Source of the DNA: Actinoalloteichus_B caeruleus
Lineage (GTDB): Bacteria > Actinomycetota > Actinomycetes > Mycobacteriales > Pseudonocardiaceae
Assembly: GCF_000718005.1 (NCBI RefSeq)
Contig: NZ_JODV01000001.1
Direction: 5' to 3' (one strand)
DNA: 64,000 nucleotides
In this document: positions 8,539-16,361 of the stretch, piece after piece
Layout: each line of letters starts with the position of its first letter
How positions within the stretch are numbered: the first letter of the stretch is position 1
Made by a program: the position numbers and the translations under genes
Notes under the pieces: generated by a model
Seen by the model: the letters and a program-made list of their open reading frames with translations, nothing else
Told to the model about the DNA's origin: nothing
Database searches by the model: none

Positions 8539-8955
8539 TCAGCCCCAGCCGCCCTGGACCATCGTCTGGAAGTACCAGCGTCCCTCCCTCCGGATCAGCA
8601 GGTCGCCGTACCGCATCCGGTGCCGCACCCCGTCGTGGGTGTAGGTGGCGTCCGTGACGACGAACACCAGCGAACGGCTCAGGAAGTGCGGGGTCCGCAC
8701 CGACTCCATCCGCGCGCCGTCGCCGACGATCTCGGTCATTTCCCGGACGTACTGCTCCCGGTCGCTCCAGGAAGCGCTCCCGTTGCCCTCCGCGTCGTCG
8801 GTGACCGAGTTCAACGGGAACATCGCCAGGTCCGCCATCCGCTCGACCTGGGCTGTCGCCGCGAGCTCGTCGTAGTCGTCGAACCACGCGAGCACGCTGG
8901 CGACGTCCTCGGGGCTGGGCTCGAATGCTGGTTCCTCGATGGGATCGTCCGCCAT
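8539..8955 (-). CDS. SnoaL-like / NTF2-fold protein
   Basis: A 138-aa protein with the NTF2-like fold pattern. An N-terminal helix region (VLAWFDDYDELAATAQVERMADLAMFPLNSVT) precedes four strands ending in GDLLIRREGRWYFQTMVQ. Members of this family act as small hydrolases, isomerases or ligand binders, and no catalytic residues can be assigned here. The ATG at 8955 was chosen because AAAGG lies 6 nt upstream; the ATG at 8961 directly abuts that sequence. A 23-bp perfect palindrome overlaps the leader, so it is probably repressed by a TetR-type protein. No such regulator is adjacent. Confidence 0.75.
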   Translation of the reverse strand: MADDPIEEPAFEPSPEDVASVLAWFDDYDELAATAQVERMADLAMFPLNSVTDDAEGNGSASWSDREQYVREMTEIVGDGARMESVRTPHFLSRSLVFVVTDATYTHDGVRHRMRYGDLLIRREGRWYFQTMVQGGWG

Positions 8956-8967
8956 CGCCATCCTTTC

Positions 8968-8990
8968 GTACGCCGTACGGTACGGCGTAC
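8968..8990. promoter_or_regulatory. 23-bp perfect palindrome, likely TetR-family operator
   Basis: Arms GTACGCCGTAC and GTACGGCGTAC flank one central G. The site lies just upstream of the ribosome binding site of the SnoaL-like gene. Length, symmetry and place are typical of TetR-family operators; the regulator is not encoded next to it. Confidence 0.7.
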
Positions 8991-9171
8991 AGGCTACCAG
9001 TCGGTCTGGCCGGGAACGCGGACCCGCGACCGCCCGCGCCCGCGCCACCGCGGTCCCAGCCCAGCGCGGCCGGAGTAGCGGGACTGGTCCTGGGACGGGC
9101 GTGCGGAGGCCTCGACACCGGTACTGTTTCCCTCCCGGGGGCAGGGAGCCCGCCGGGATGAGGAGGTCCAG

Positions 9172-9792
9172 ATGGGCCGGATCACGGTGACGACCCAGCT
9201 GTCGCTCGACGGTGTCGTCCAGTCCCCTGGAGCGCCGGAGGAGGACCCCTCGGGCGGCTTCGACCGAGGCGGCTGGGTCGCACCCCACGTGGACGACGAC
9301 ATGCTGCGGATCATCGCCGAGGACTTCGGCCGGGCCGGCGCGTTCCTGCTCGGCCGCCGCACCTACGAGATCTTCGCGGCCCACTGGCCCCTGGTCACCG
9401 ACCGGCAGGACCCCATCGCCACCGCGCTGAACACCCTGCCCAAGCACGTGGTGTCCGGCACCCTCGGCACGCCGGGTTGGGCCGGCACTGAGGTGGTCCG
9501 AGGCGACCTGGTGACCGAGGTGACCCGCCTCCGGGACACCACCGACGGTGAACTCCAGGTGCACGGCAGCATCACCCTGGTCCGGGCGTTGCTGGAGGCC
9601 GACCTGGTCGACGAGTACCGCCTCTGGACCTTCCCCGTGGTCGTGGGCGCGGGCCGGCGGCTCTTCGCGGAGGGACTGCGGTCCCGCACCGTCCGGCTGG
9701 TCGACACCGCGAGCACCGGTGCCGGGGCGATCCGTGCCCGCTACCAGCCGGTGGGGCCCGCCCGCTTCGGGAGTCTCGCGCTCGGCGGCTAG
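9172..9792 (+). CDS. Dihydrofolate reductase-like (RibD C-terminal domain) protein
   Basis: A 206-aa protein of the RibD_C/DHFR-like family (YyaP/YwjB group), NADPH-dependent reductases of unknown substrate. Characteristic segments are TTQLSLDGVVQSPG at the N-terminus, FLLGRRTYEIFAAHWP, a GELQVHGSITLVRALLEADLVDEYRLWTFPVVVGAGRRLF block and a C-terminal strand. The ATG follows AGGAGG at 6-nt spacing. It is probably a stand-alone gene; the next gene on the strand starts about 100 bp later. Not expected to be the essential folate enzyme or the riboflavin enzyme, since no neighbouring pathway genes are present. Confidence 0.85.
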   Translation: MGRITVTTQLSLDGVVQSPGAPEEDPSGGFDRGGWVAPHVDDDMLRIIAEDFGRAGAFLLGRRTYEIFAAHWPLVTDRQDPIATALNTLPKHVVSGTLGTPGWAGTEVVRGDLVTEVTRLRDTTDGELQVHGSITLVRALLEADLVDEYRLWTFPVVVGAGRRLFAEGLRSRTVRLVDTASTGAGAIRARYQPVGPARFGSLALGG

Positions 9793-9890
9793 CGCCTGGC
9801 CCGGCCCTTCACCCCCACCCGGGCGCTGCGGTCGCGGACGCCGCACGGTGGAGCGACCATGCCTGGTGAAGGCCGGTGAAGGAGGCAACC

Positions 9891-10829
9891 GTGAGAGCTC
9901 TCGTCGCCACCGACTACGGCGCCCTCGACCAGGCGCTCGTCCTCGCGTCCGTCCCCGAGCCGGTACCGGCTCCCGGCCAGGTCCTCGTCCGGGTGCGGGC
10001 CGCCGCGCTCAACCCGCTTGACCTCGCCCTCATCCTCGGTTCGATGCGGGAGCAGATGCCGATCGCCCACCCCTTCACCGTCGGGATGGACGCGGCGGGG
10101 GTCGTCGTCGCGGTCGGTGACGGGGTTCGCGACCACGCTCCGGGCGACGAGGTCCTCGGGTACTCGGCCTTCGTGTCCGGCACGGTCGCGGAGTACACCC
10201 TGATCGAGTCCGGCCCCTACCTGGCCAGCCGCCCGGCCGGCCTGGACCCGGTTCGGGCCGCCGGCGTTCCCGAGTCGGGGTTGACCGCGACCCACCTGCT
10301 GCGCGCGGCCGGCCTGAGACCCGGCTCGTCCATGCTGGTGATCGGCGCGACCGGTGGCATCGGCCTCTACACCGTGCAACTGGCCACGGCGGCCGGCGTC
10401 GAGGTGCTCGCCACCGGGAAGCCCACCGACCGCGACTACGTGCGTTCGCTGGGCGCCGTGGAGATGGTCGACTACACGCGGGGGCAGGTGGTTCGGGACG
10501 CCCTCGCCCTCCGACCGGACGGGGTCGACGTGGTGCTGGACCTGGTGAACGCCGGGCCGGACATCGTGGCCAGCGCCGAGGCGGTGCGCCCCGGCGGGCG
10601 GGTGGTGTCACCTCTCGGAGGACCAACGGAGCTGGGGAGGGGTGTGACGGCCCACTACATCGGCCAGATGACCCCCCGCCCCGGCGATCTCGCCGAACTC
10701 GCCGCCCGGGCGGCCTCCGGGCGCCTCCGGGTGGAGGTCGGGGCCGTGTACCCGTTGGACGAGGCCAAGCAGGCCGTCACCGACTTCGCCAGCCGCCACA
10801 TCCACGGCAAGGTGGTCGTCCGGATCTGA
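9891..10829 (+). CDS. Zinc-independent MDR alcohol dehydrogenase / quinone oxidoreductase
   Basis: A 312-aa NADP-dependent MDR enzyme. An N-terminal GroES-like fold (VRVRAAALNPLDLAL, GMDAAGVVVAVGDGV) precedes a Rossmann fold with VIGATGGIGLYTVQLA. The structural and catalytic zinc cysteines are absent, which places it with quinone oxidoreductases. The GTG at 9891 (MRALVATDYG) was chosen because GAAGGAGG lies 5 nt before it; an earlier in-frame GTG at 9876 would include that sequence in the coding region. Substrate unknown. Confidence 0.85.
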   Translation: MRALVATDYGALDQALVLASVPEPVPAPGQVLVRVRAAALNPLDLALILGSMREQMPIAHPFTVGMDAAGVVVAVGDGVRDHAPGDEVLGYSAFVSGTVAEYTLIESGPYLASRPAGLDPVRAAGVPESGLTATHLLRAAGLRPGSSMLVIGATGGIGLYTVQLATAAGVEVLATGKPTDRDYVRSLGAVEMVDYTRGQVVRDALALRPDGVDVVLDLVNAGPDIVASAEAVRPGGRVVSPLGGPTELGRGVTAHYIGQMTPRPGDLAELAARAASGRLRVEVGAVYPLDEAKQAVTDFASRHIHGKVVVRI

Positions 10830-10833
10830 GGGT

Positions 10834-10859
10834 GCCGGGGGAGCCGGCTTCCCCCCGGC
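10834..10859. terminator. Hairpin between convergent genes
   Basis: GCCGGGGGAGCC and GGCTTCCCCCCGGC form a GC-rich stem in the 36-bp gap between the convergent MDR and PPOX genes, so it may act in both directions. One strand has two extra bases, so the stem is bulged. Confidence 0.5.
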
Positions 10860-10865
10860 GGCTGG

Positions 10866-11288
10866 TCAGGTGGCGGTCCAGCCGCTCCAGCGCCGCACCC
10901 GGAGCAGGACCAGCGCGTCGAAGGGGTCGGCGTCCCGGTACTGCGGGTACTTGGTCCGCAACGCCCGCGCCGCGCTCTCGTCCGGTTCCTCCCGGACCTC
11001 GGCGATCCCGTCGGCGCGAACCCACCAGAGCGCCGACCAGTCCGCGTCATAGGAATCGACCAACGCGCTGAACCGCGGGTCGTCCCTGATGTTGTCCAGT
11101 CGTCGCAACCGGCGGCCGCTCTTCGGTTTCCGGTCGACCGCGCTGACGAGCACGTCCGGATCGTCCGGGAGTACGGCGAAGGTGAGGGGAACGAGGTGGG
11201 GTTGGCCACCGCCGCTCACGGTGGCCAACCTCGCGACCGGGCTGCCCGCGAACCGGGACCGGCACCGCTCCGACGTGAGGGTCGGCAT
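10866..11288 (-). CDS. PPOX-class F420/FMN-dependent oxidoreductase
   Basis: A 140-aa single-domain flavin/F420-binding split-barrel protein. Features are the N-terminal SRFAGSPVARLATVSGGGQPHLVPLTFAV strand pair, VSAVDRKPKSGRRLRRLDNIRDDPRFSALVD, and a C-terminal LVLLRVRRWSGW. This matches the actinobacterial group of PPOX-class probable F420-dependent enzymes, which reduce small molecules with F420H2. It is 9 bp from the small membrane gene upstream on the same strand, so the two may be cotranscribed. Substrate unknown. Confidence 0.82.
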   Translation of the reverse strand: MPTLTSERCRSRFAGSPVARLATVSGGGQPHLVPLTFAVLPDDPDVLVSAVDRKPKSGRRLRRLDNIRDDPRFSALVDSYDADWSALWWVRADGIAEVREEPDESAARALRTKYPQYRDADPFDALVLLRVRRWSGWTAT

Positions 11289-11297
11289 CGTGCCTGA

Positions 11298-11576
11298 TCA
11301 GCGCCCCGCGCCGAGCGGAGGCTCGGCCGCCTCCGAGTAGCGCTGCCGCACCCGCCGGTGGACGACGTACCCGACGGGCACGCCGACCGCCGCGCAGACC
11401 AGCAGCGGGATGATTGGAACGACCAGCACGAAGGAAATGCCGAGAATCGCGAGCGCCAGGATCATCGTCCTCATTCCGACCCTGGTGAGCATGGCGCCGA
11501 CCGCGCCGCTGAAAACGACCACAAACGCCCCGATGAAAAGAACCGGGACGAGATGGGCCTCGATGAAGCCTCCCAC
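11298..11576 (-). CDS. Small membrane protein, function unknown
   Basis: A 92-aa protein with three hydrophobic stretches (about 7-30, 36-50 and 51-70) and a basic, cytoplasm-like C-terminus (HRRVRQRYSEAAEP). The GTG start has GGGAG about 9 nt upstream. It precedes the PPOX gene on the same strand with 9 bp between them. No family is recognised. Base composition is lower in GC (runs of ATT/ATG) than the neighbours, as is common for membrane segments. Confidence 0.6.
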   Translation of the reverse strand: MGGFIEAHLVPVLFIGAFVVVFSGAVGAMLTRVGMRTMILALAILGISFVLVVPIIPLLVCAAVGVPVGYVVHRRVRQRYSEAAEPPLGAGR

Positions 11577-11815
11577 CGATCTACTCCCTGATCGCCACTG
11601 TCACCGCACTGGTTCCCCCTCACCACCCTATCGCCGGGCGGTCGGTGAACGTTGCGCGCCGCCGCCGTCGGCCGCGTCCCCCCGGACGGAGCTGGAGCCG
11701 CGGGAGCCCGGACGGACGTGAGCCGTGCCACCGGGTGGCCCCGGGCGCGACGTGAACCGGAGCAATCCACCCGATCGGTACCGCTCGACAGGGCTGGTAG
11801 GCCCCGTCGCGGGTC

Positions 11816-11821
11816 TAGAAT
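11816..11821 (+). promoter_or_regulatory. -10 box of a leaderless transcript
   Basis: TAGAAT lies 8 nt before the ATG of the VKOR gene, with no Shine-Dalgarno sequence between. This spacing puts the transcription start at or next to the A of the ATG. No good -35 is visible at 17 bp. Confidence 0.6.
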
Positions 11822-11829
11822 TGCCGCTG

Positions 11830-12519
11830 ATGTCCGAACAGCTGGCCACCCACACCGTCGACTCCGAGGGCCCCTCGGGGAAGGCCTCGCCCGACTCGCG
11901 GGAGCCGGGCCAGGCGGGGAGTGAGGACCTCCTCGGTGCCCCCTCCCCCACGCGGGGTCTCGGCTGGTTGCTGACCGTCGGTGGTTTCCTCGGCTTCCTC
12001 GCCTCGTTCGTGCTCATGGTCGAGCGGATCGAGCTGCTCAAGGACCCGCTGTACATCCCCTCGTGCAGCCTCGACGCCGTGCTGAGCTGCGGTTCGGTGA
12101 TGACCACCCCCCAGGCGGCGCTCTTCGGTTTCCCGAACCCCCTGATCGGCGTGGCCGCCTTCCCGGTCGTGGTGACCGTGGGCGCGGCGGTGCTCGCCGG
12201 GGCCCGGCTGCCCCGGTGGTTCTGGCTGGGTCTCCAACTGGGAGCCACGCTGGGCACGGTGTTCGTGCACTGGCTGATGTTCCAGAGCTTCTTCAACATC
12301 TCGGCCCTCTGCCCCTACTGCATGGTGGTGTGGGCGGTGACCGTGCCAATCTTCTGGTACACGACCACCCACAACATCGAGCGGGGCCACCTGCGGCTCG
12401 GCGGGTTCGGCCGGGCGCTGGTGGCCTACCGGGGCCCGGTGCTGGCGGCGTGGGCGCTCTCCGTCGTCGGCCTCGTCGTGGCGGTGTTCTGGACCCACTG
12501 GAGCCAGTTGTTGTCCTGA
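11830..12519 (+). CDS. Vitamin K epoxide reductase (VKOR) family membrane protein
   Basis: A 229-aa membrane protein. After a 42-residue polar N-terminus come four to five helices carrying the two VKOR cysteine pairs: Cys79/Cys87 in the loop (SCSLDAVLSC) and Cys161/Cys164 in a CPYC active site. Bacterial VKOR uses menaquinone to reoxidise a DsbA-like protein and so drives disulfide formation outside the membrane; this is the usual actinobacterial substitute for DsbB. No DsbA-like gene is adjacent. The ATG at 11830 was chosen over a longer frame because a -10 box lies 8 nt before it. Confidence 0.93.
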   Translation: MSEQLATHTVDSEGPSGKASPDSREPGQAGSEDLLGAPSPTRGLGWLLTVGGFLGFLASFVLMVERIELLKDPLYIPSCSLDAVLSCGSVMTTPQAALFGFPNPLIGVAAFPVVVTVGAAVLAGARLPRWFWLGLQLGATLGTVFVHWLMFQSFFNISALCPYCMVVWAVTVPIFWYTTTHNIERGHLRLGGFGRALVAYRGPVLAAWALSVVGLVVAVFWTHWSQLLS

Positions 12520-12568
12520 CCGCCCCCACCCGCCGGCCCCCGAGGGCCCGGGCGCCGGTCTGGCGGTC
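12518..12568. terminator. Possible bidirectional terminator
   Basis: GACCGCC at 12518-12524 pairs with GGCGGTC at 12562-12568, with further GC-rich pairing inside (CCGGCCCC with GGGCGCCGG). It fills the gap between the convergent VKOR and VOC genes. Confidence 0.4.
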
Positions 12569-13387
12569 TCAGTCGTCGTAGGGGTCGTGGTCCTGCCCCC
12601 AGCCCACCGCCCGCGTCTGGTCGAGCAGGGCGACCCGCGCGCCGGCCGTGTCCCGGATGACCGCGACCCGACCGTACGAACCATCGAAGGGGTCGACCCT
12701 GACCTCGGCTCCCGCCGTGACGGCGCGGCGCAGCACCTCGTCGACGCCGTCCTCGGGCCGGACTCCCAGGTAGATCAGCCAGTGGGGTTTGGTGCGGACC
12801 ACGTCGGGGACCATCCGCACCCTGGCCAGCACCGACTCGCCGCCCGAGTACCAGACGGCGAAGTCGGCGGTGGCCCCTCGGCCGTGCTGGTCGACGCGGA
12901 AGTCGAAGAGGTCCCCGTAGAACTCGTCAGCCGTCCTCGGGCCCGTCGTGATGAGCTCGCCCCACATCAGGGAACCGGGCACCCCGACGTGGAACTGCCA
13001 GCTCCGACTGGCCCGCAGGAATCCGAACTCCGCGAGGTGGGGGTCACGGGCGACGGCGCGCAGCCCGACACCCGGCACCTCCGCGCTGGGGCGGAGCAGC
13101 CTCCCGCCGGTCTCACGCACCCGTTCCGAGGTGCGTTCGACGTCGTCGGCCGCCAGGTAGAGGGTCCAGGCTGGGGCGCTGTCCTGGCTGGGGCAGAGAC
13201 CGGCCACCGGGTAACCGTCGAGCAGGGCGAGCGTGTAGCCGTCCTCCTGGTGGTACTCCCACCCGAACAGCCGGTGGTAGAAGTCCTCCGCGGCCGGGAG
13301 GTCCGGGGTTCGCAGGTCGATCCAGCAGGGCAGCCCCGCGGGCAGGCTTCCGTAGAGCAGGTCGGTTCCGGTCTCGAGAACGGCCAC
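12569..13387 (-). CDS. Two-domain VOC (glyoxalase fold) protein
   Basis: A 272-aa protein made of two vicinal-oxygen-chelate modules, roughly 15-125 and 140-262. Typical segments are PCWIDLRTPDLPAAEDFYHRLFGW and, in the second module, ITTGPRTADEFYGDLFDF and VIRDTAGARVALLDQ. The paired layout resembles actinobacterial proteins annotated as hydroxylases or glyoxalase-like antigens; the substrate is unknown. The GTG start follows GGAGGTGA at 7-nt spacing. It is transcribed away from the acyl-CoA synthetase gene. Confidence 0.82.
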   Translation of the reverse strand: MAVLETGTDLLYGSLPAGLPCWIDLRTPDLPAAEDFYHRLFGWEYHQEDGYTLALLDGYPVAGLCPSQDSAPAWTLYLAADDVERTSERVRETGGRLLRPSAEVPGVGLRAVARDPHLAEFGFLRASRSWQFHVGVPGSLMWGELITTGPRTADEFYGDLFDFRVDQHGRGATADFAVWYSGGESVLARVRMVPDVVRTKPHWLIYLGVRPEDGVDEVLRRAVTAGAEVRVDPFDGSYGRVAVIRDTAGARVALLDQTRAVGWGQDHDPYDD

Positions 13388-13793
13388 GTCGCATCACCTC
13401 CGCGCACCGGTTTTCGGTCGATCCGAACGAGATGTCCCCGGCGCGCGTGGATCATTATCAACGGATCTGACGGTGGGTTGACCCGAACAACGATGTTTCA
13501 CCGAGCTGGGGGCCACGAGCGTGACCAGGACGTGACCAGCGGGAGCGCGGGTCACAGCGGCCTCGACCGCCCACTCGTTCGGCGTAATGCCTGCGTGGGG
13601 CCCTGCGCGCCGTGACGGGACCCGAGGACCGGACGGCGGATCCATCGAGCCATCAGGGCAAAGTCTTGCCCAATCGACGAGTTCCGGACACGATACGTTC
13701 CTGGCCTGCCATCGACGGGAGGGCGGTGGACTCACCTTGAGACCGTGGGGCGGGCAGGCCCAGCCCAGCCGCTGACGTCGCGAGGAGTCCGCA
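13388..13793. other. Divergent promoter region, VOC gene / acyl-CoA synthetase
   Basis: No gene is seen. On the minus strand GATAAT at 13454-13459, about 67 nt before the VOC start, is a candidate -10 box. Several A/T-rich patches occur at 13450-13500, against a very GC-rich background. Confidence 0.45.
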
Positions 13794-15596
13794 GTGAGAG
13801 AGTTCAGCCTTCCGTCCCTGGCCGACGACGGGGTGTCGGGTGGCCTGGCCGAGATCGTCTACCAGAACGCCGAACGCGAGGGCGACCGCCCGGTGTACGC
13901 CAGGAAGGTCGGCACGGCGTGGCGGGATGTCACCGCCCGCCAGTTCCGCGACGAGGTCACCTCGGTGGCCAAGGGCCTGATCGCCGACGGGGTGCAACAG
14001 GGCGACCGGGTCGCCCTGTTGTCGAGGAGCCGCTACGAATGGGCGCTGCTCGACTTCGCGATCCTCGCCGTCGGCGCCGTGACCGTGCCCATCTACGCCA
14101 CGTCGTCGGTCGAGCAGATCAGGTGGATCCTCTCCGACTCGGGGGCGACCACGCTGATCGTCGAGACGGCGGAGCTGGCGGCGACCGTCGAGTCGGTGCG
14201 TTCCGACCTGCCCACGTTGAAGCGTGTCTGGACCATCGACGACGGCGCCGTGGACGCGATCGGGGCGCTGGGAGCGGACAGCTCCGACGACGAGGTCACC
14301 GCCCGCCGTTCCGCGACGCCCACCAGCGCGACCGCCACCATCATCTACACCTCCGGGACGACGGGGAACCCCAAGGGGTGCGTCCTGACGCACTCCAACT
14401 TCTACGCCGAGATCGACAACGGCATCGGCGTGCTCCCCCAGCTCTTCCGGGGGGAGAAGGGCGTGGAGCCCTCGACGCTGCTGTTCCTGCCCACCGCCCA
14501 CGTGTTCGGCCGGATGGTGCACTTCGCCGTGGCGAGGGCCGCGGCGAGGACGGCGTTCACGCCGGACATCGCGGAGGTGAGCGGGGACCTCCAGACGTTC
14601 CGCCCCACCTTCATCCTCTCCGTGCCGCACGTGCTGGAGAAGGTGTACAACCGGGCCCAGCAGAAGGCGGCCTCCGAGGGCAAGGGCCGCGTCTTCGCGA
14701 TCGCCGCGAAGACCGCGGCGCAGTACAGCAAGTCCCTCGACGCGGGCCGCACCCCGCTGCCGTTGCGGGTCAAGCACGCGGTGTTCGACAAGCTGGTCTA
14801 CGCGAAGCTGCGGGCCGCGCTCGGCGGACGGCTTCGCCACGTCATCTCCGGTGGTTCGGCGCTGGGAGAACGGTTGAGCCACTTCTACCGGGGGATCGGC
14901 GTCCAGATCTTCGAGGGGTACGGGCTGACCGAGACGACGGCGGCGGCGACGGTGAACTCCCCGGAGCGGGTGAAGCTCGGAACCGTTGGTCAGCCACTGC
15001 CGGGGCACTCGGTGCGGATCGCCGACGACGGCGAGATCCAGGTGCGCGGTCCCATCGTGTTCGGAGAGTACTGGAACGCGAAGGAGGCCACGTCGGAGGC
15101 GTTGCGGGACGGCTGGTTCAACACCGGTGACCTCGGTGAGCTGGACTCCGACGGTTACCTGCGTATCACCGGGCGCAAGAAGGAGATGCTGGTGACGATG
15201 GGGGGCAAGAACGTGGCTCCCGCGAACATCGAGGACCGGGTCAGGGCCCACCCGCTGATCAGCAACTGCCTGGTGGTCGGCGATGGTCGCCCCTTCATCG
15301 CCGCGCTGATCACCTTGGACCCCGAGGGCTTCGCCCAGTGGAAGACCGACCGCAAACGCCCGGCCGACACGGAGATCGCTGACCTGGTGGAGGACGCGGA
15401 GCTGTTGGCGACCGTCCAGGAGGCCGTGGACCGGGGGAACCGGGCGGTGTCCCGGGCCGAGTCGGTGCGCAAGTTCCGGGTCCTGCCCACGGACTTCACG
15501 ATCGCCGGCGGTCACGTCACGCCATCGTTGAAACTGCGGCGTGCCGCGATCAGCAAGGATTTCGCCGCCGAGATCGAGGCGCTTTACGCCAAGTAG
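13794..15596 (+). CDS. Long-chain fatty-acid-CoA ligase (FadD15-like)
   Basis: A 600-aa AMP-forming acyl-CoA synthetase that activates long-chain fatty acids to acyl-CoA. It has the P-loop YTSGTTGNPKGC (near 184-195), the linker/A5 motif GYGLTETTAAATVN, the adenylate-binding TGDLGELDSDGYLRITGRKKEMLVT block and a C-terminal catalytic lysine region (TPSLKLRR). Length and C-terminus match mycobacterial FadD15, a housekeeping enzyme. The GTG start has GAGGAG 5-8 nt upstream. Followed by a strong hairpin. Confidence 0.92.
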   Translation: MREFSLPSLADDGVSGGLAEIVYQNAEREGDRPVYARKVGTAWRDVTARQFRDEVTSVAKGLIADGVQQGDRVALLSRSRYEWALLDFAILAVGAVTVPIYATSSVEQIRWILSDSGATTLIVETAELAATVESVRSDLPTLKRVWTIDDGAVDAIGALGADSSDDEVTARRSATPTSATATIIYTSGTTGNPKGCVLTHSNFYAEIDNGIGVLPQLFRGEKGVEPSTLLFLPTAHVFGRMVHFAVARAAARTAFTPDIAEVSGDLQTFRPTFILSVPHVLEKVYNRAQQKAASEGKGRVFAIAAKTAAQYSKSLDAGRTPLPLRVKHAVFDKLVYAKLRAALGGRLRHVISGGSALGERLSHFYRGIGVQIFEGYGLTETTAAATVNSPERVKLGTVGQPLPGHSVRIADDGEIQVRGPIVFGEYWNAKEATSEALRDGWFNTGDLGELDSDGYLRITGRKKEMLVTMGGKNVAPANIEDRVRAHPLISNCLVVGDGRPFIAALITLDPEGFAQWKTDRKRPADTEIADLVEDAELLATVQEAVDRGNRAVSRAESVRKFRVLPTDFTIAGGHVTPSLKLRRAAISKDFAAEIEALYAK

Positions 15597-15630
15597 GCCC
15601 GCGCATTCGAACGAAAGGCGCAGCGGCACC

Positions 15631-15676
15631 GGGGCCGCCCTTCACGTGGGACATTCTCCACTGGGAGGGCGGCCCC
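15631..15676 (+). terminator. Terminator of the acyl-CoA synthetase gene
   Basis: Perfect 11-bp arms GGGGCCGCCCT (15631-15641) and AGGGCGGCCCC (15666-15676), with a smaller GTGG/CCAC stem in the loop. It begins 34 bp after the stop codon. Confidence 0.75.
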
Positions 15677-15857
15677 GCTCCGTCACCACGGGTTCTTCCG
15701 CGCGCCCCGCCACCCGGAGCTCCTATTGTCGCCGAATCGGGTCGGAAGTGATCCGACGCTCGGCTCAGCCGGCGTCGAGCGCTGGTGCTGTATCTTCGGC
15801 AACGGGTGTCATCCCGGTCAGTAGACTCGTCCGCGTGCGTTCTCCGGGAGGTACGTC

Positions 15858-16361
15858 GTGACCAATCACGGTGATTGGCCTTCGACGGTTGTCGACATCG
15901 GACCAGCGGACTCGGCCAGGACCGCCACCCGCCTCCCGTCCCCGCGCGTCGTGCGGGGCGCCGCCTCCGGGCCGCGCCGCGACCACACCTCGCCCGCCGT
16001 GCCACCGGGCACGCCCCGGTGGGTGGAGCGGAGCCGAGCCGAGGTCCACACCGGACCGTTACTCGGGGCGGCGCACATCGGCGCTGCTGCCCACGCGCTC
16101 CGCACGCGTGGAGCGAAGGATGACGTCATGGCTGGTCGGACCCGTGTTCGCCGGATGGTTCCTCGTGCGGCGACCTCTGGGTCGGCGGCAGGGGAAGGGC
16201 GTCCCGACACCCGGGGACCGTCGAACGGCCCGCTCGGCGGGGCGGCTACCGTAGCCGGTCGCCGGCTGCCGCCCCGGGCGGGAACCACGCGGTTCCCCCC
16301 GGCGAGCCACCTACCGACAGGCACCGGGAGGACCGAACGCTGGAGCCGTGTGACACCGTGA
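15858..16361 (+). CDS. Doubtful reading frame coupled to the PAS-GGDEF-EAL gene
   Basis: A 167-codon frame with a GTG start behind GGGAGG (7-nt spacing), whose stop overlaps the next start as GTGA. These junction features suggest translation. The product, however, is Arg/Pro/Gly-rich, has no hydrophobic core, shows no family motif, and its third-position GC falls in the second half. It may be only the transcribed leader of the downstream gene. A 17-bp palindrome overlies its first codons. Confidence 0.22.
   Translation: MTNHGDWPSTVVDIGPADSARTATRLPSPRVVRGAASGPRRDHTSPAVPPGTPRWVERSRAEVHTGPLLGAAHIGAAAHALRTRGAKDDVMAGRTRVRRMVPRAATSGSAAGEGRPDTRGPSNGPLGGAATVAGRRLPPRAGTTRFPPASHLPTGTGRTERWSRVTP
15862..15878. 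promoter_or_regulatory. 17-bp perfect palindrome
   Basis: CCAATCAC and GTGATTGG flank one G. It lies about 480 bp upstream of the PAS-GGDEF-EAL gene and over the first codons of a doubtful frame. It is AT-richer than its surroundings and looks like a repressor operator; the regulator is unknown. Confidence 0.5.
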
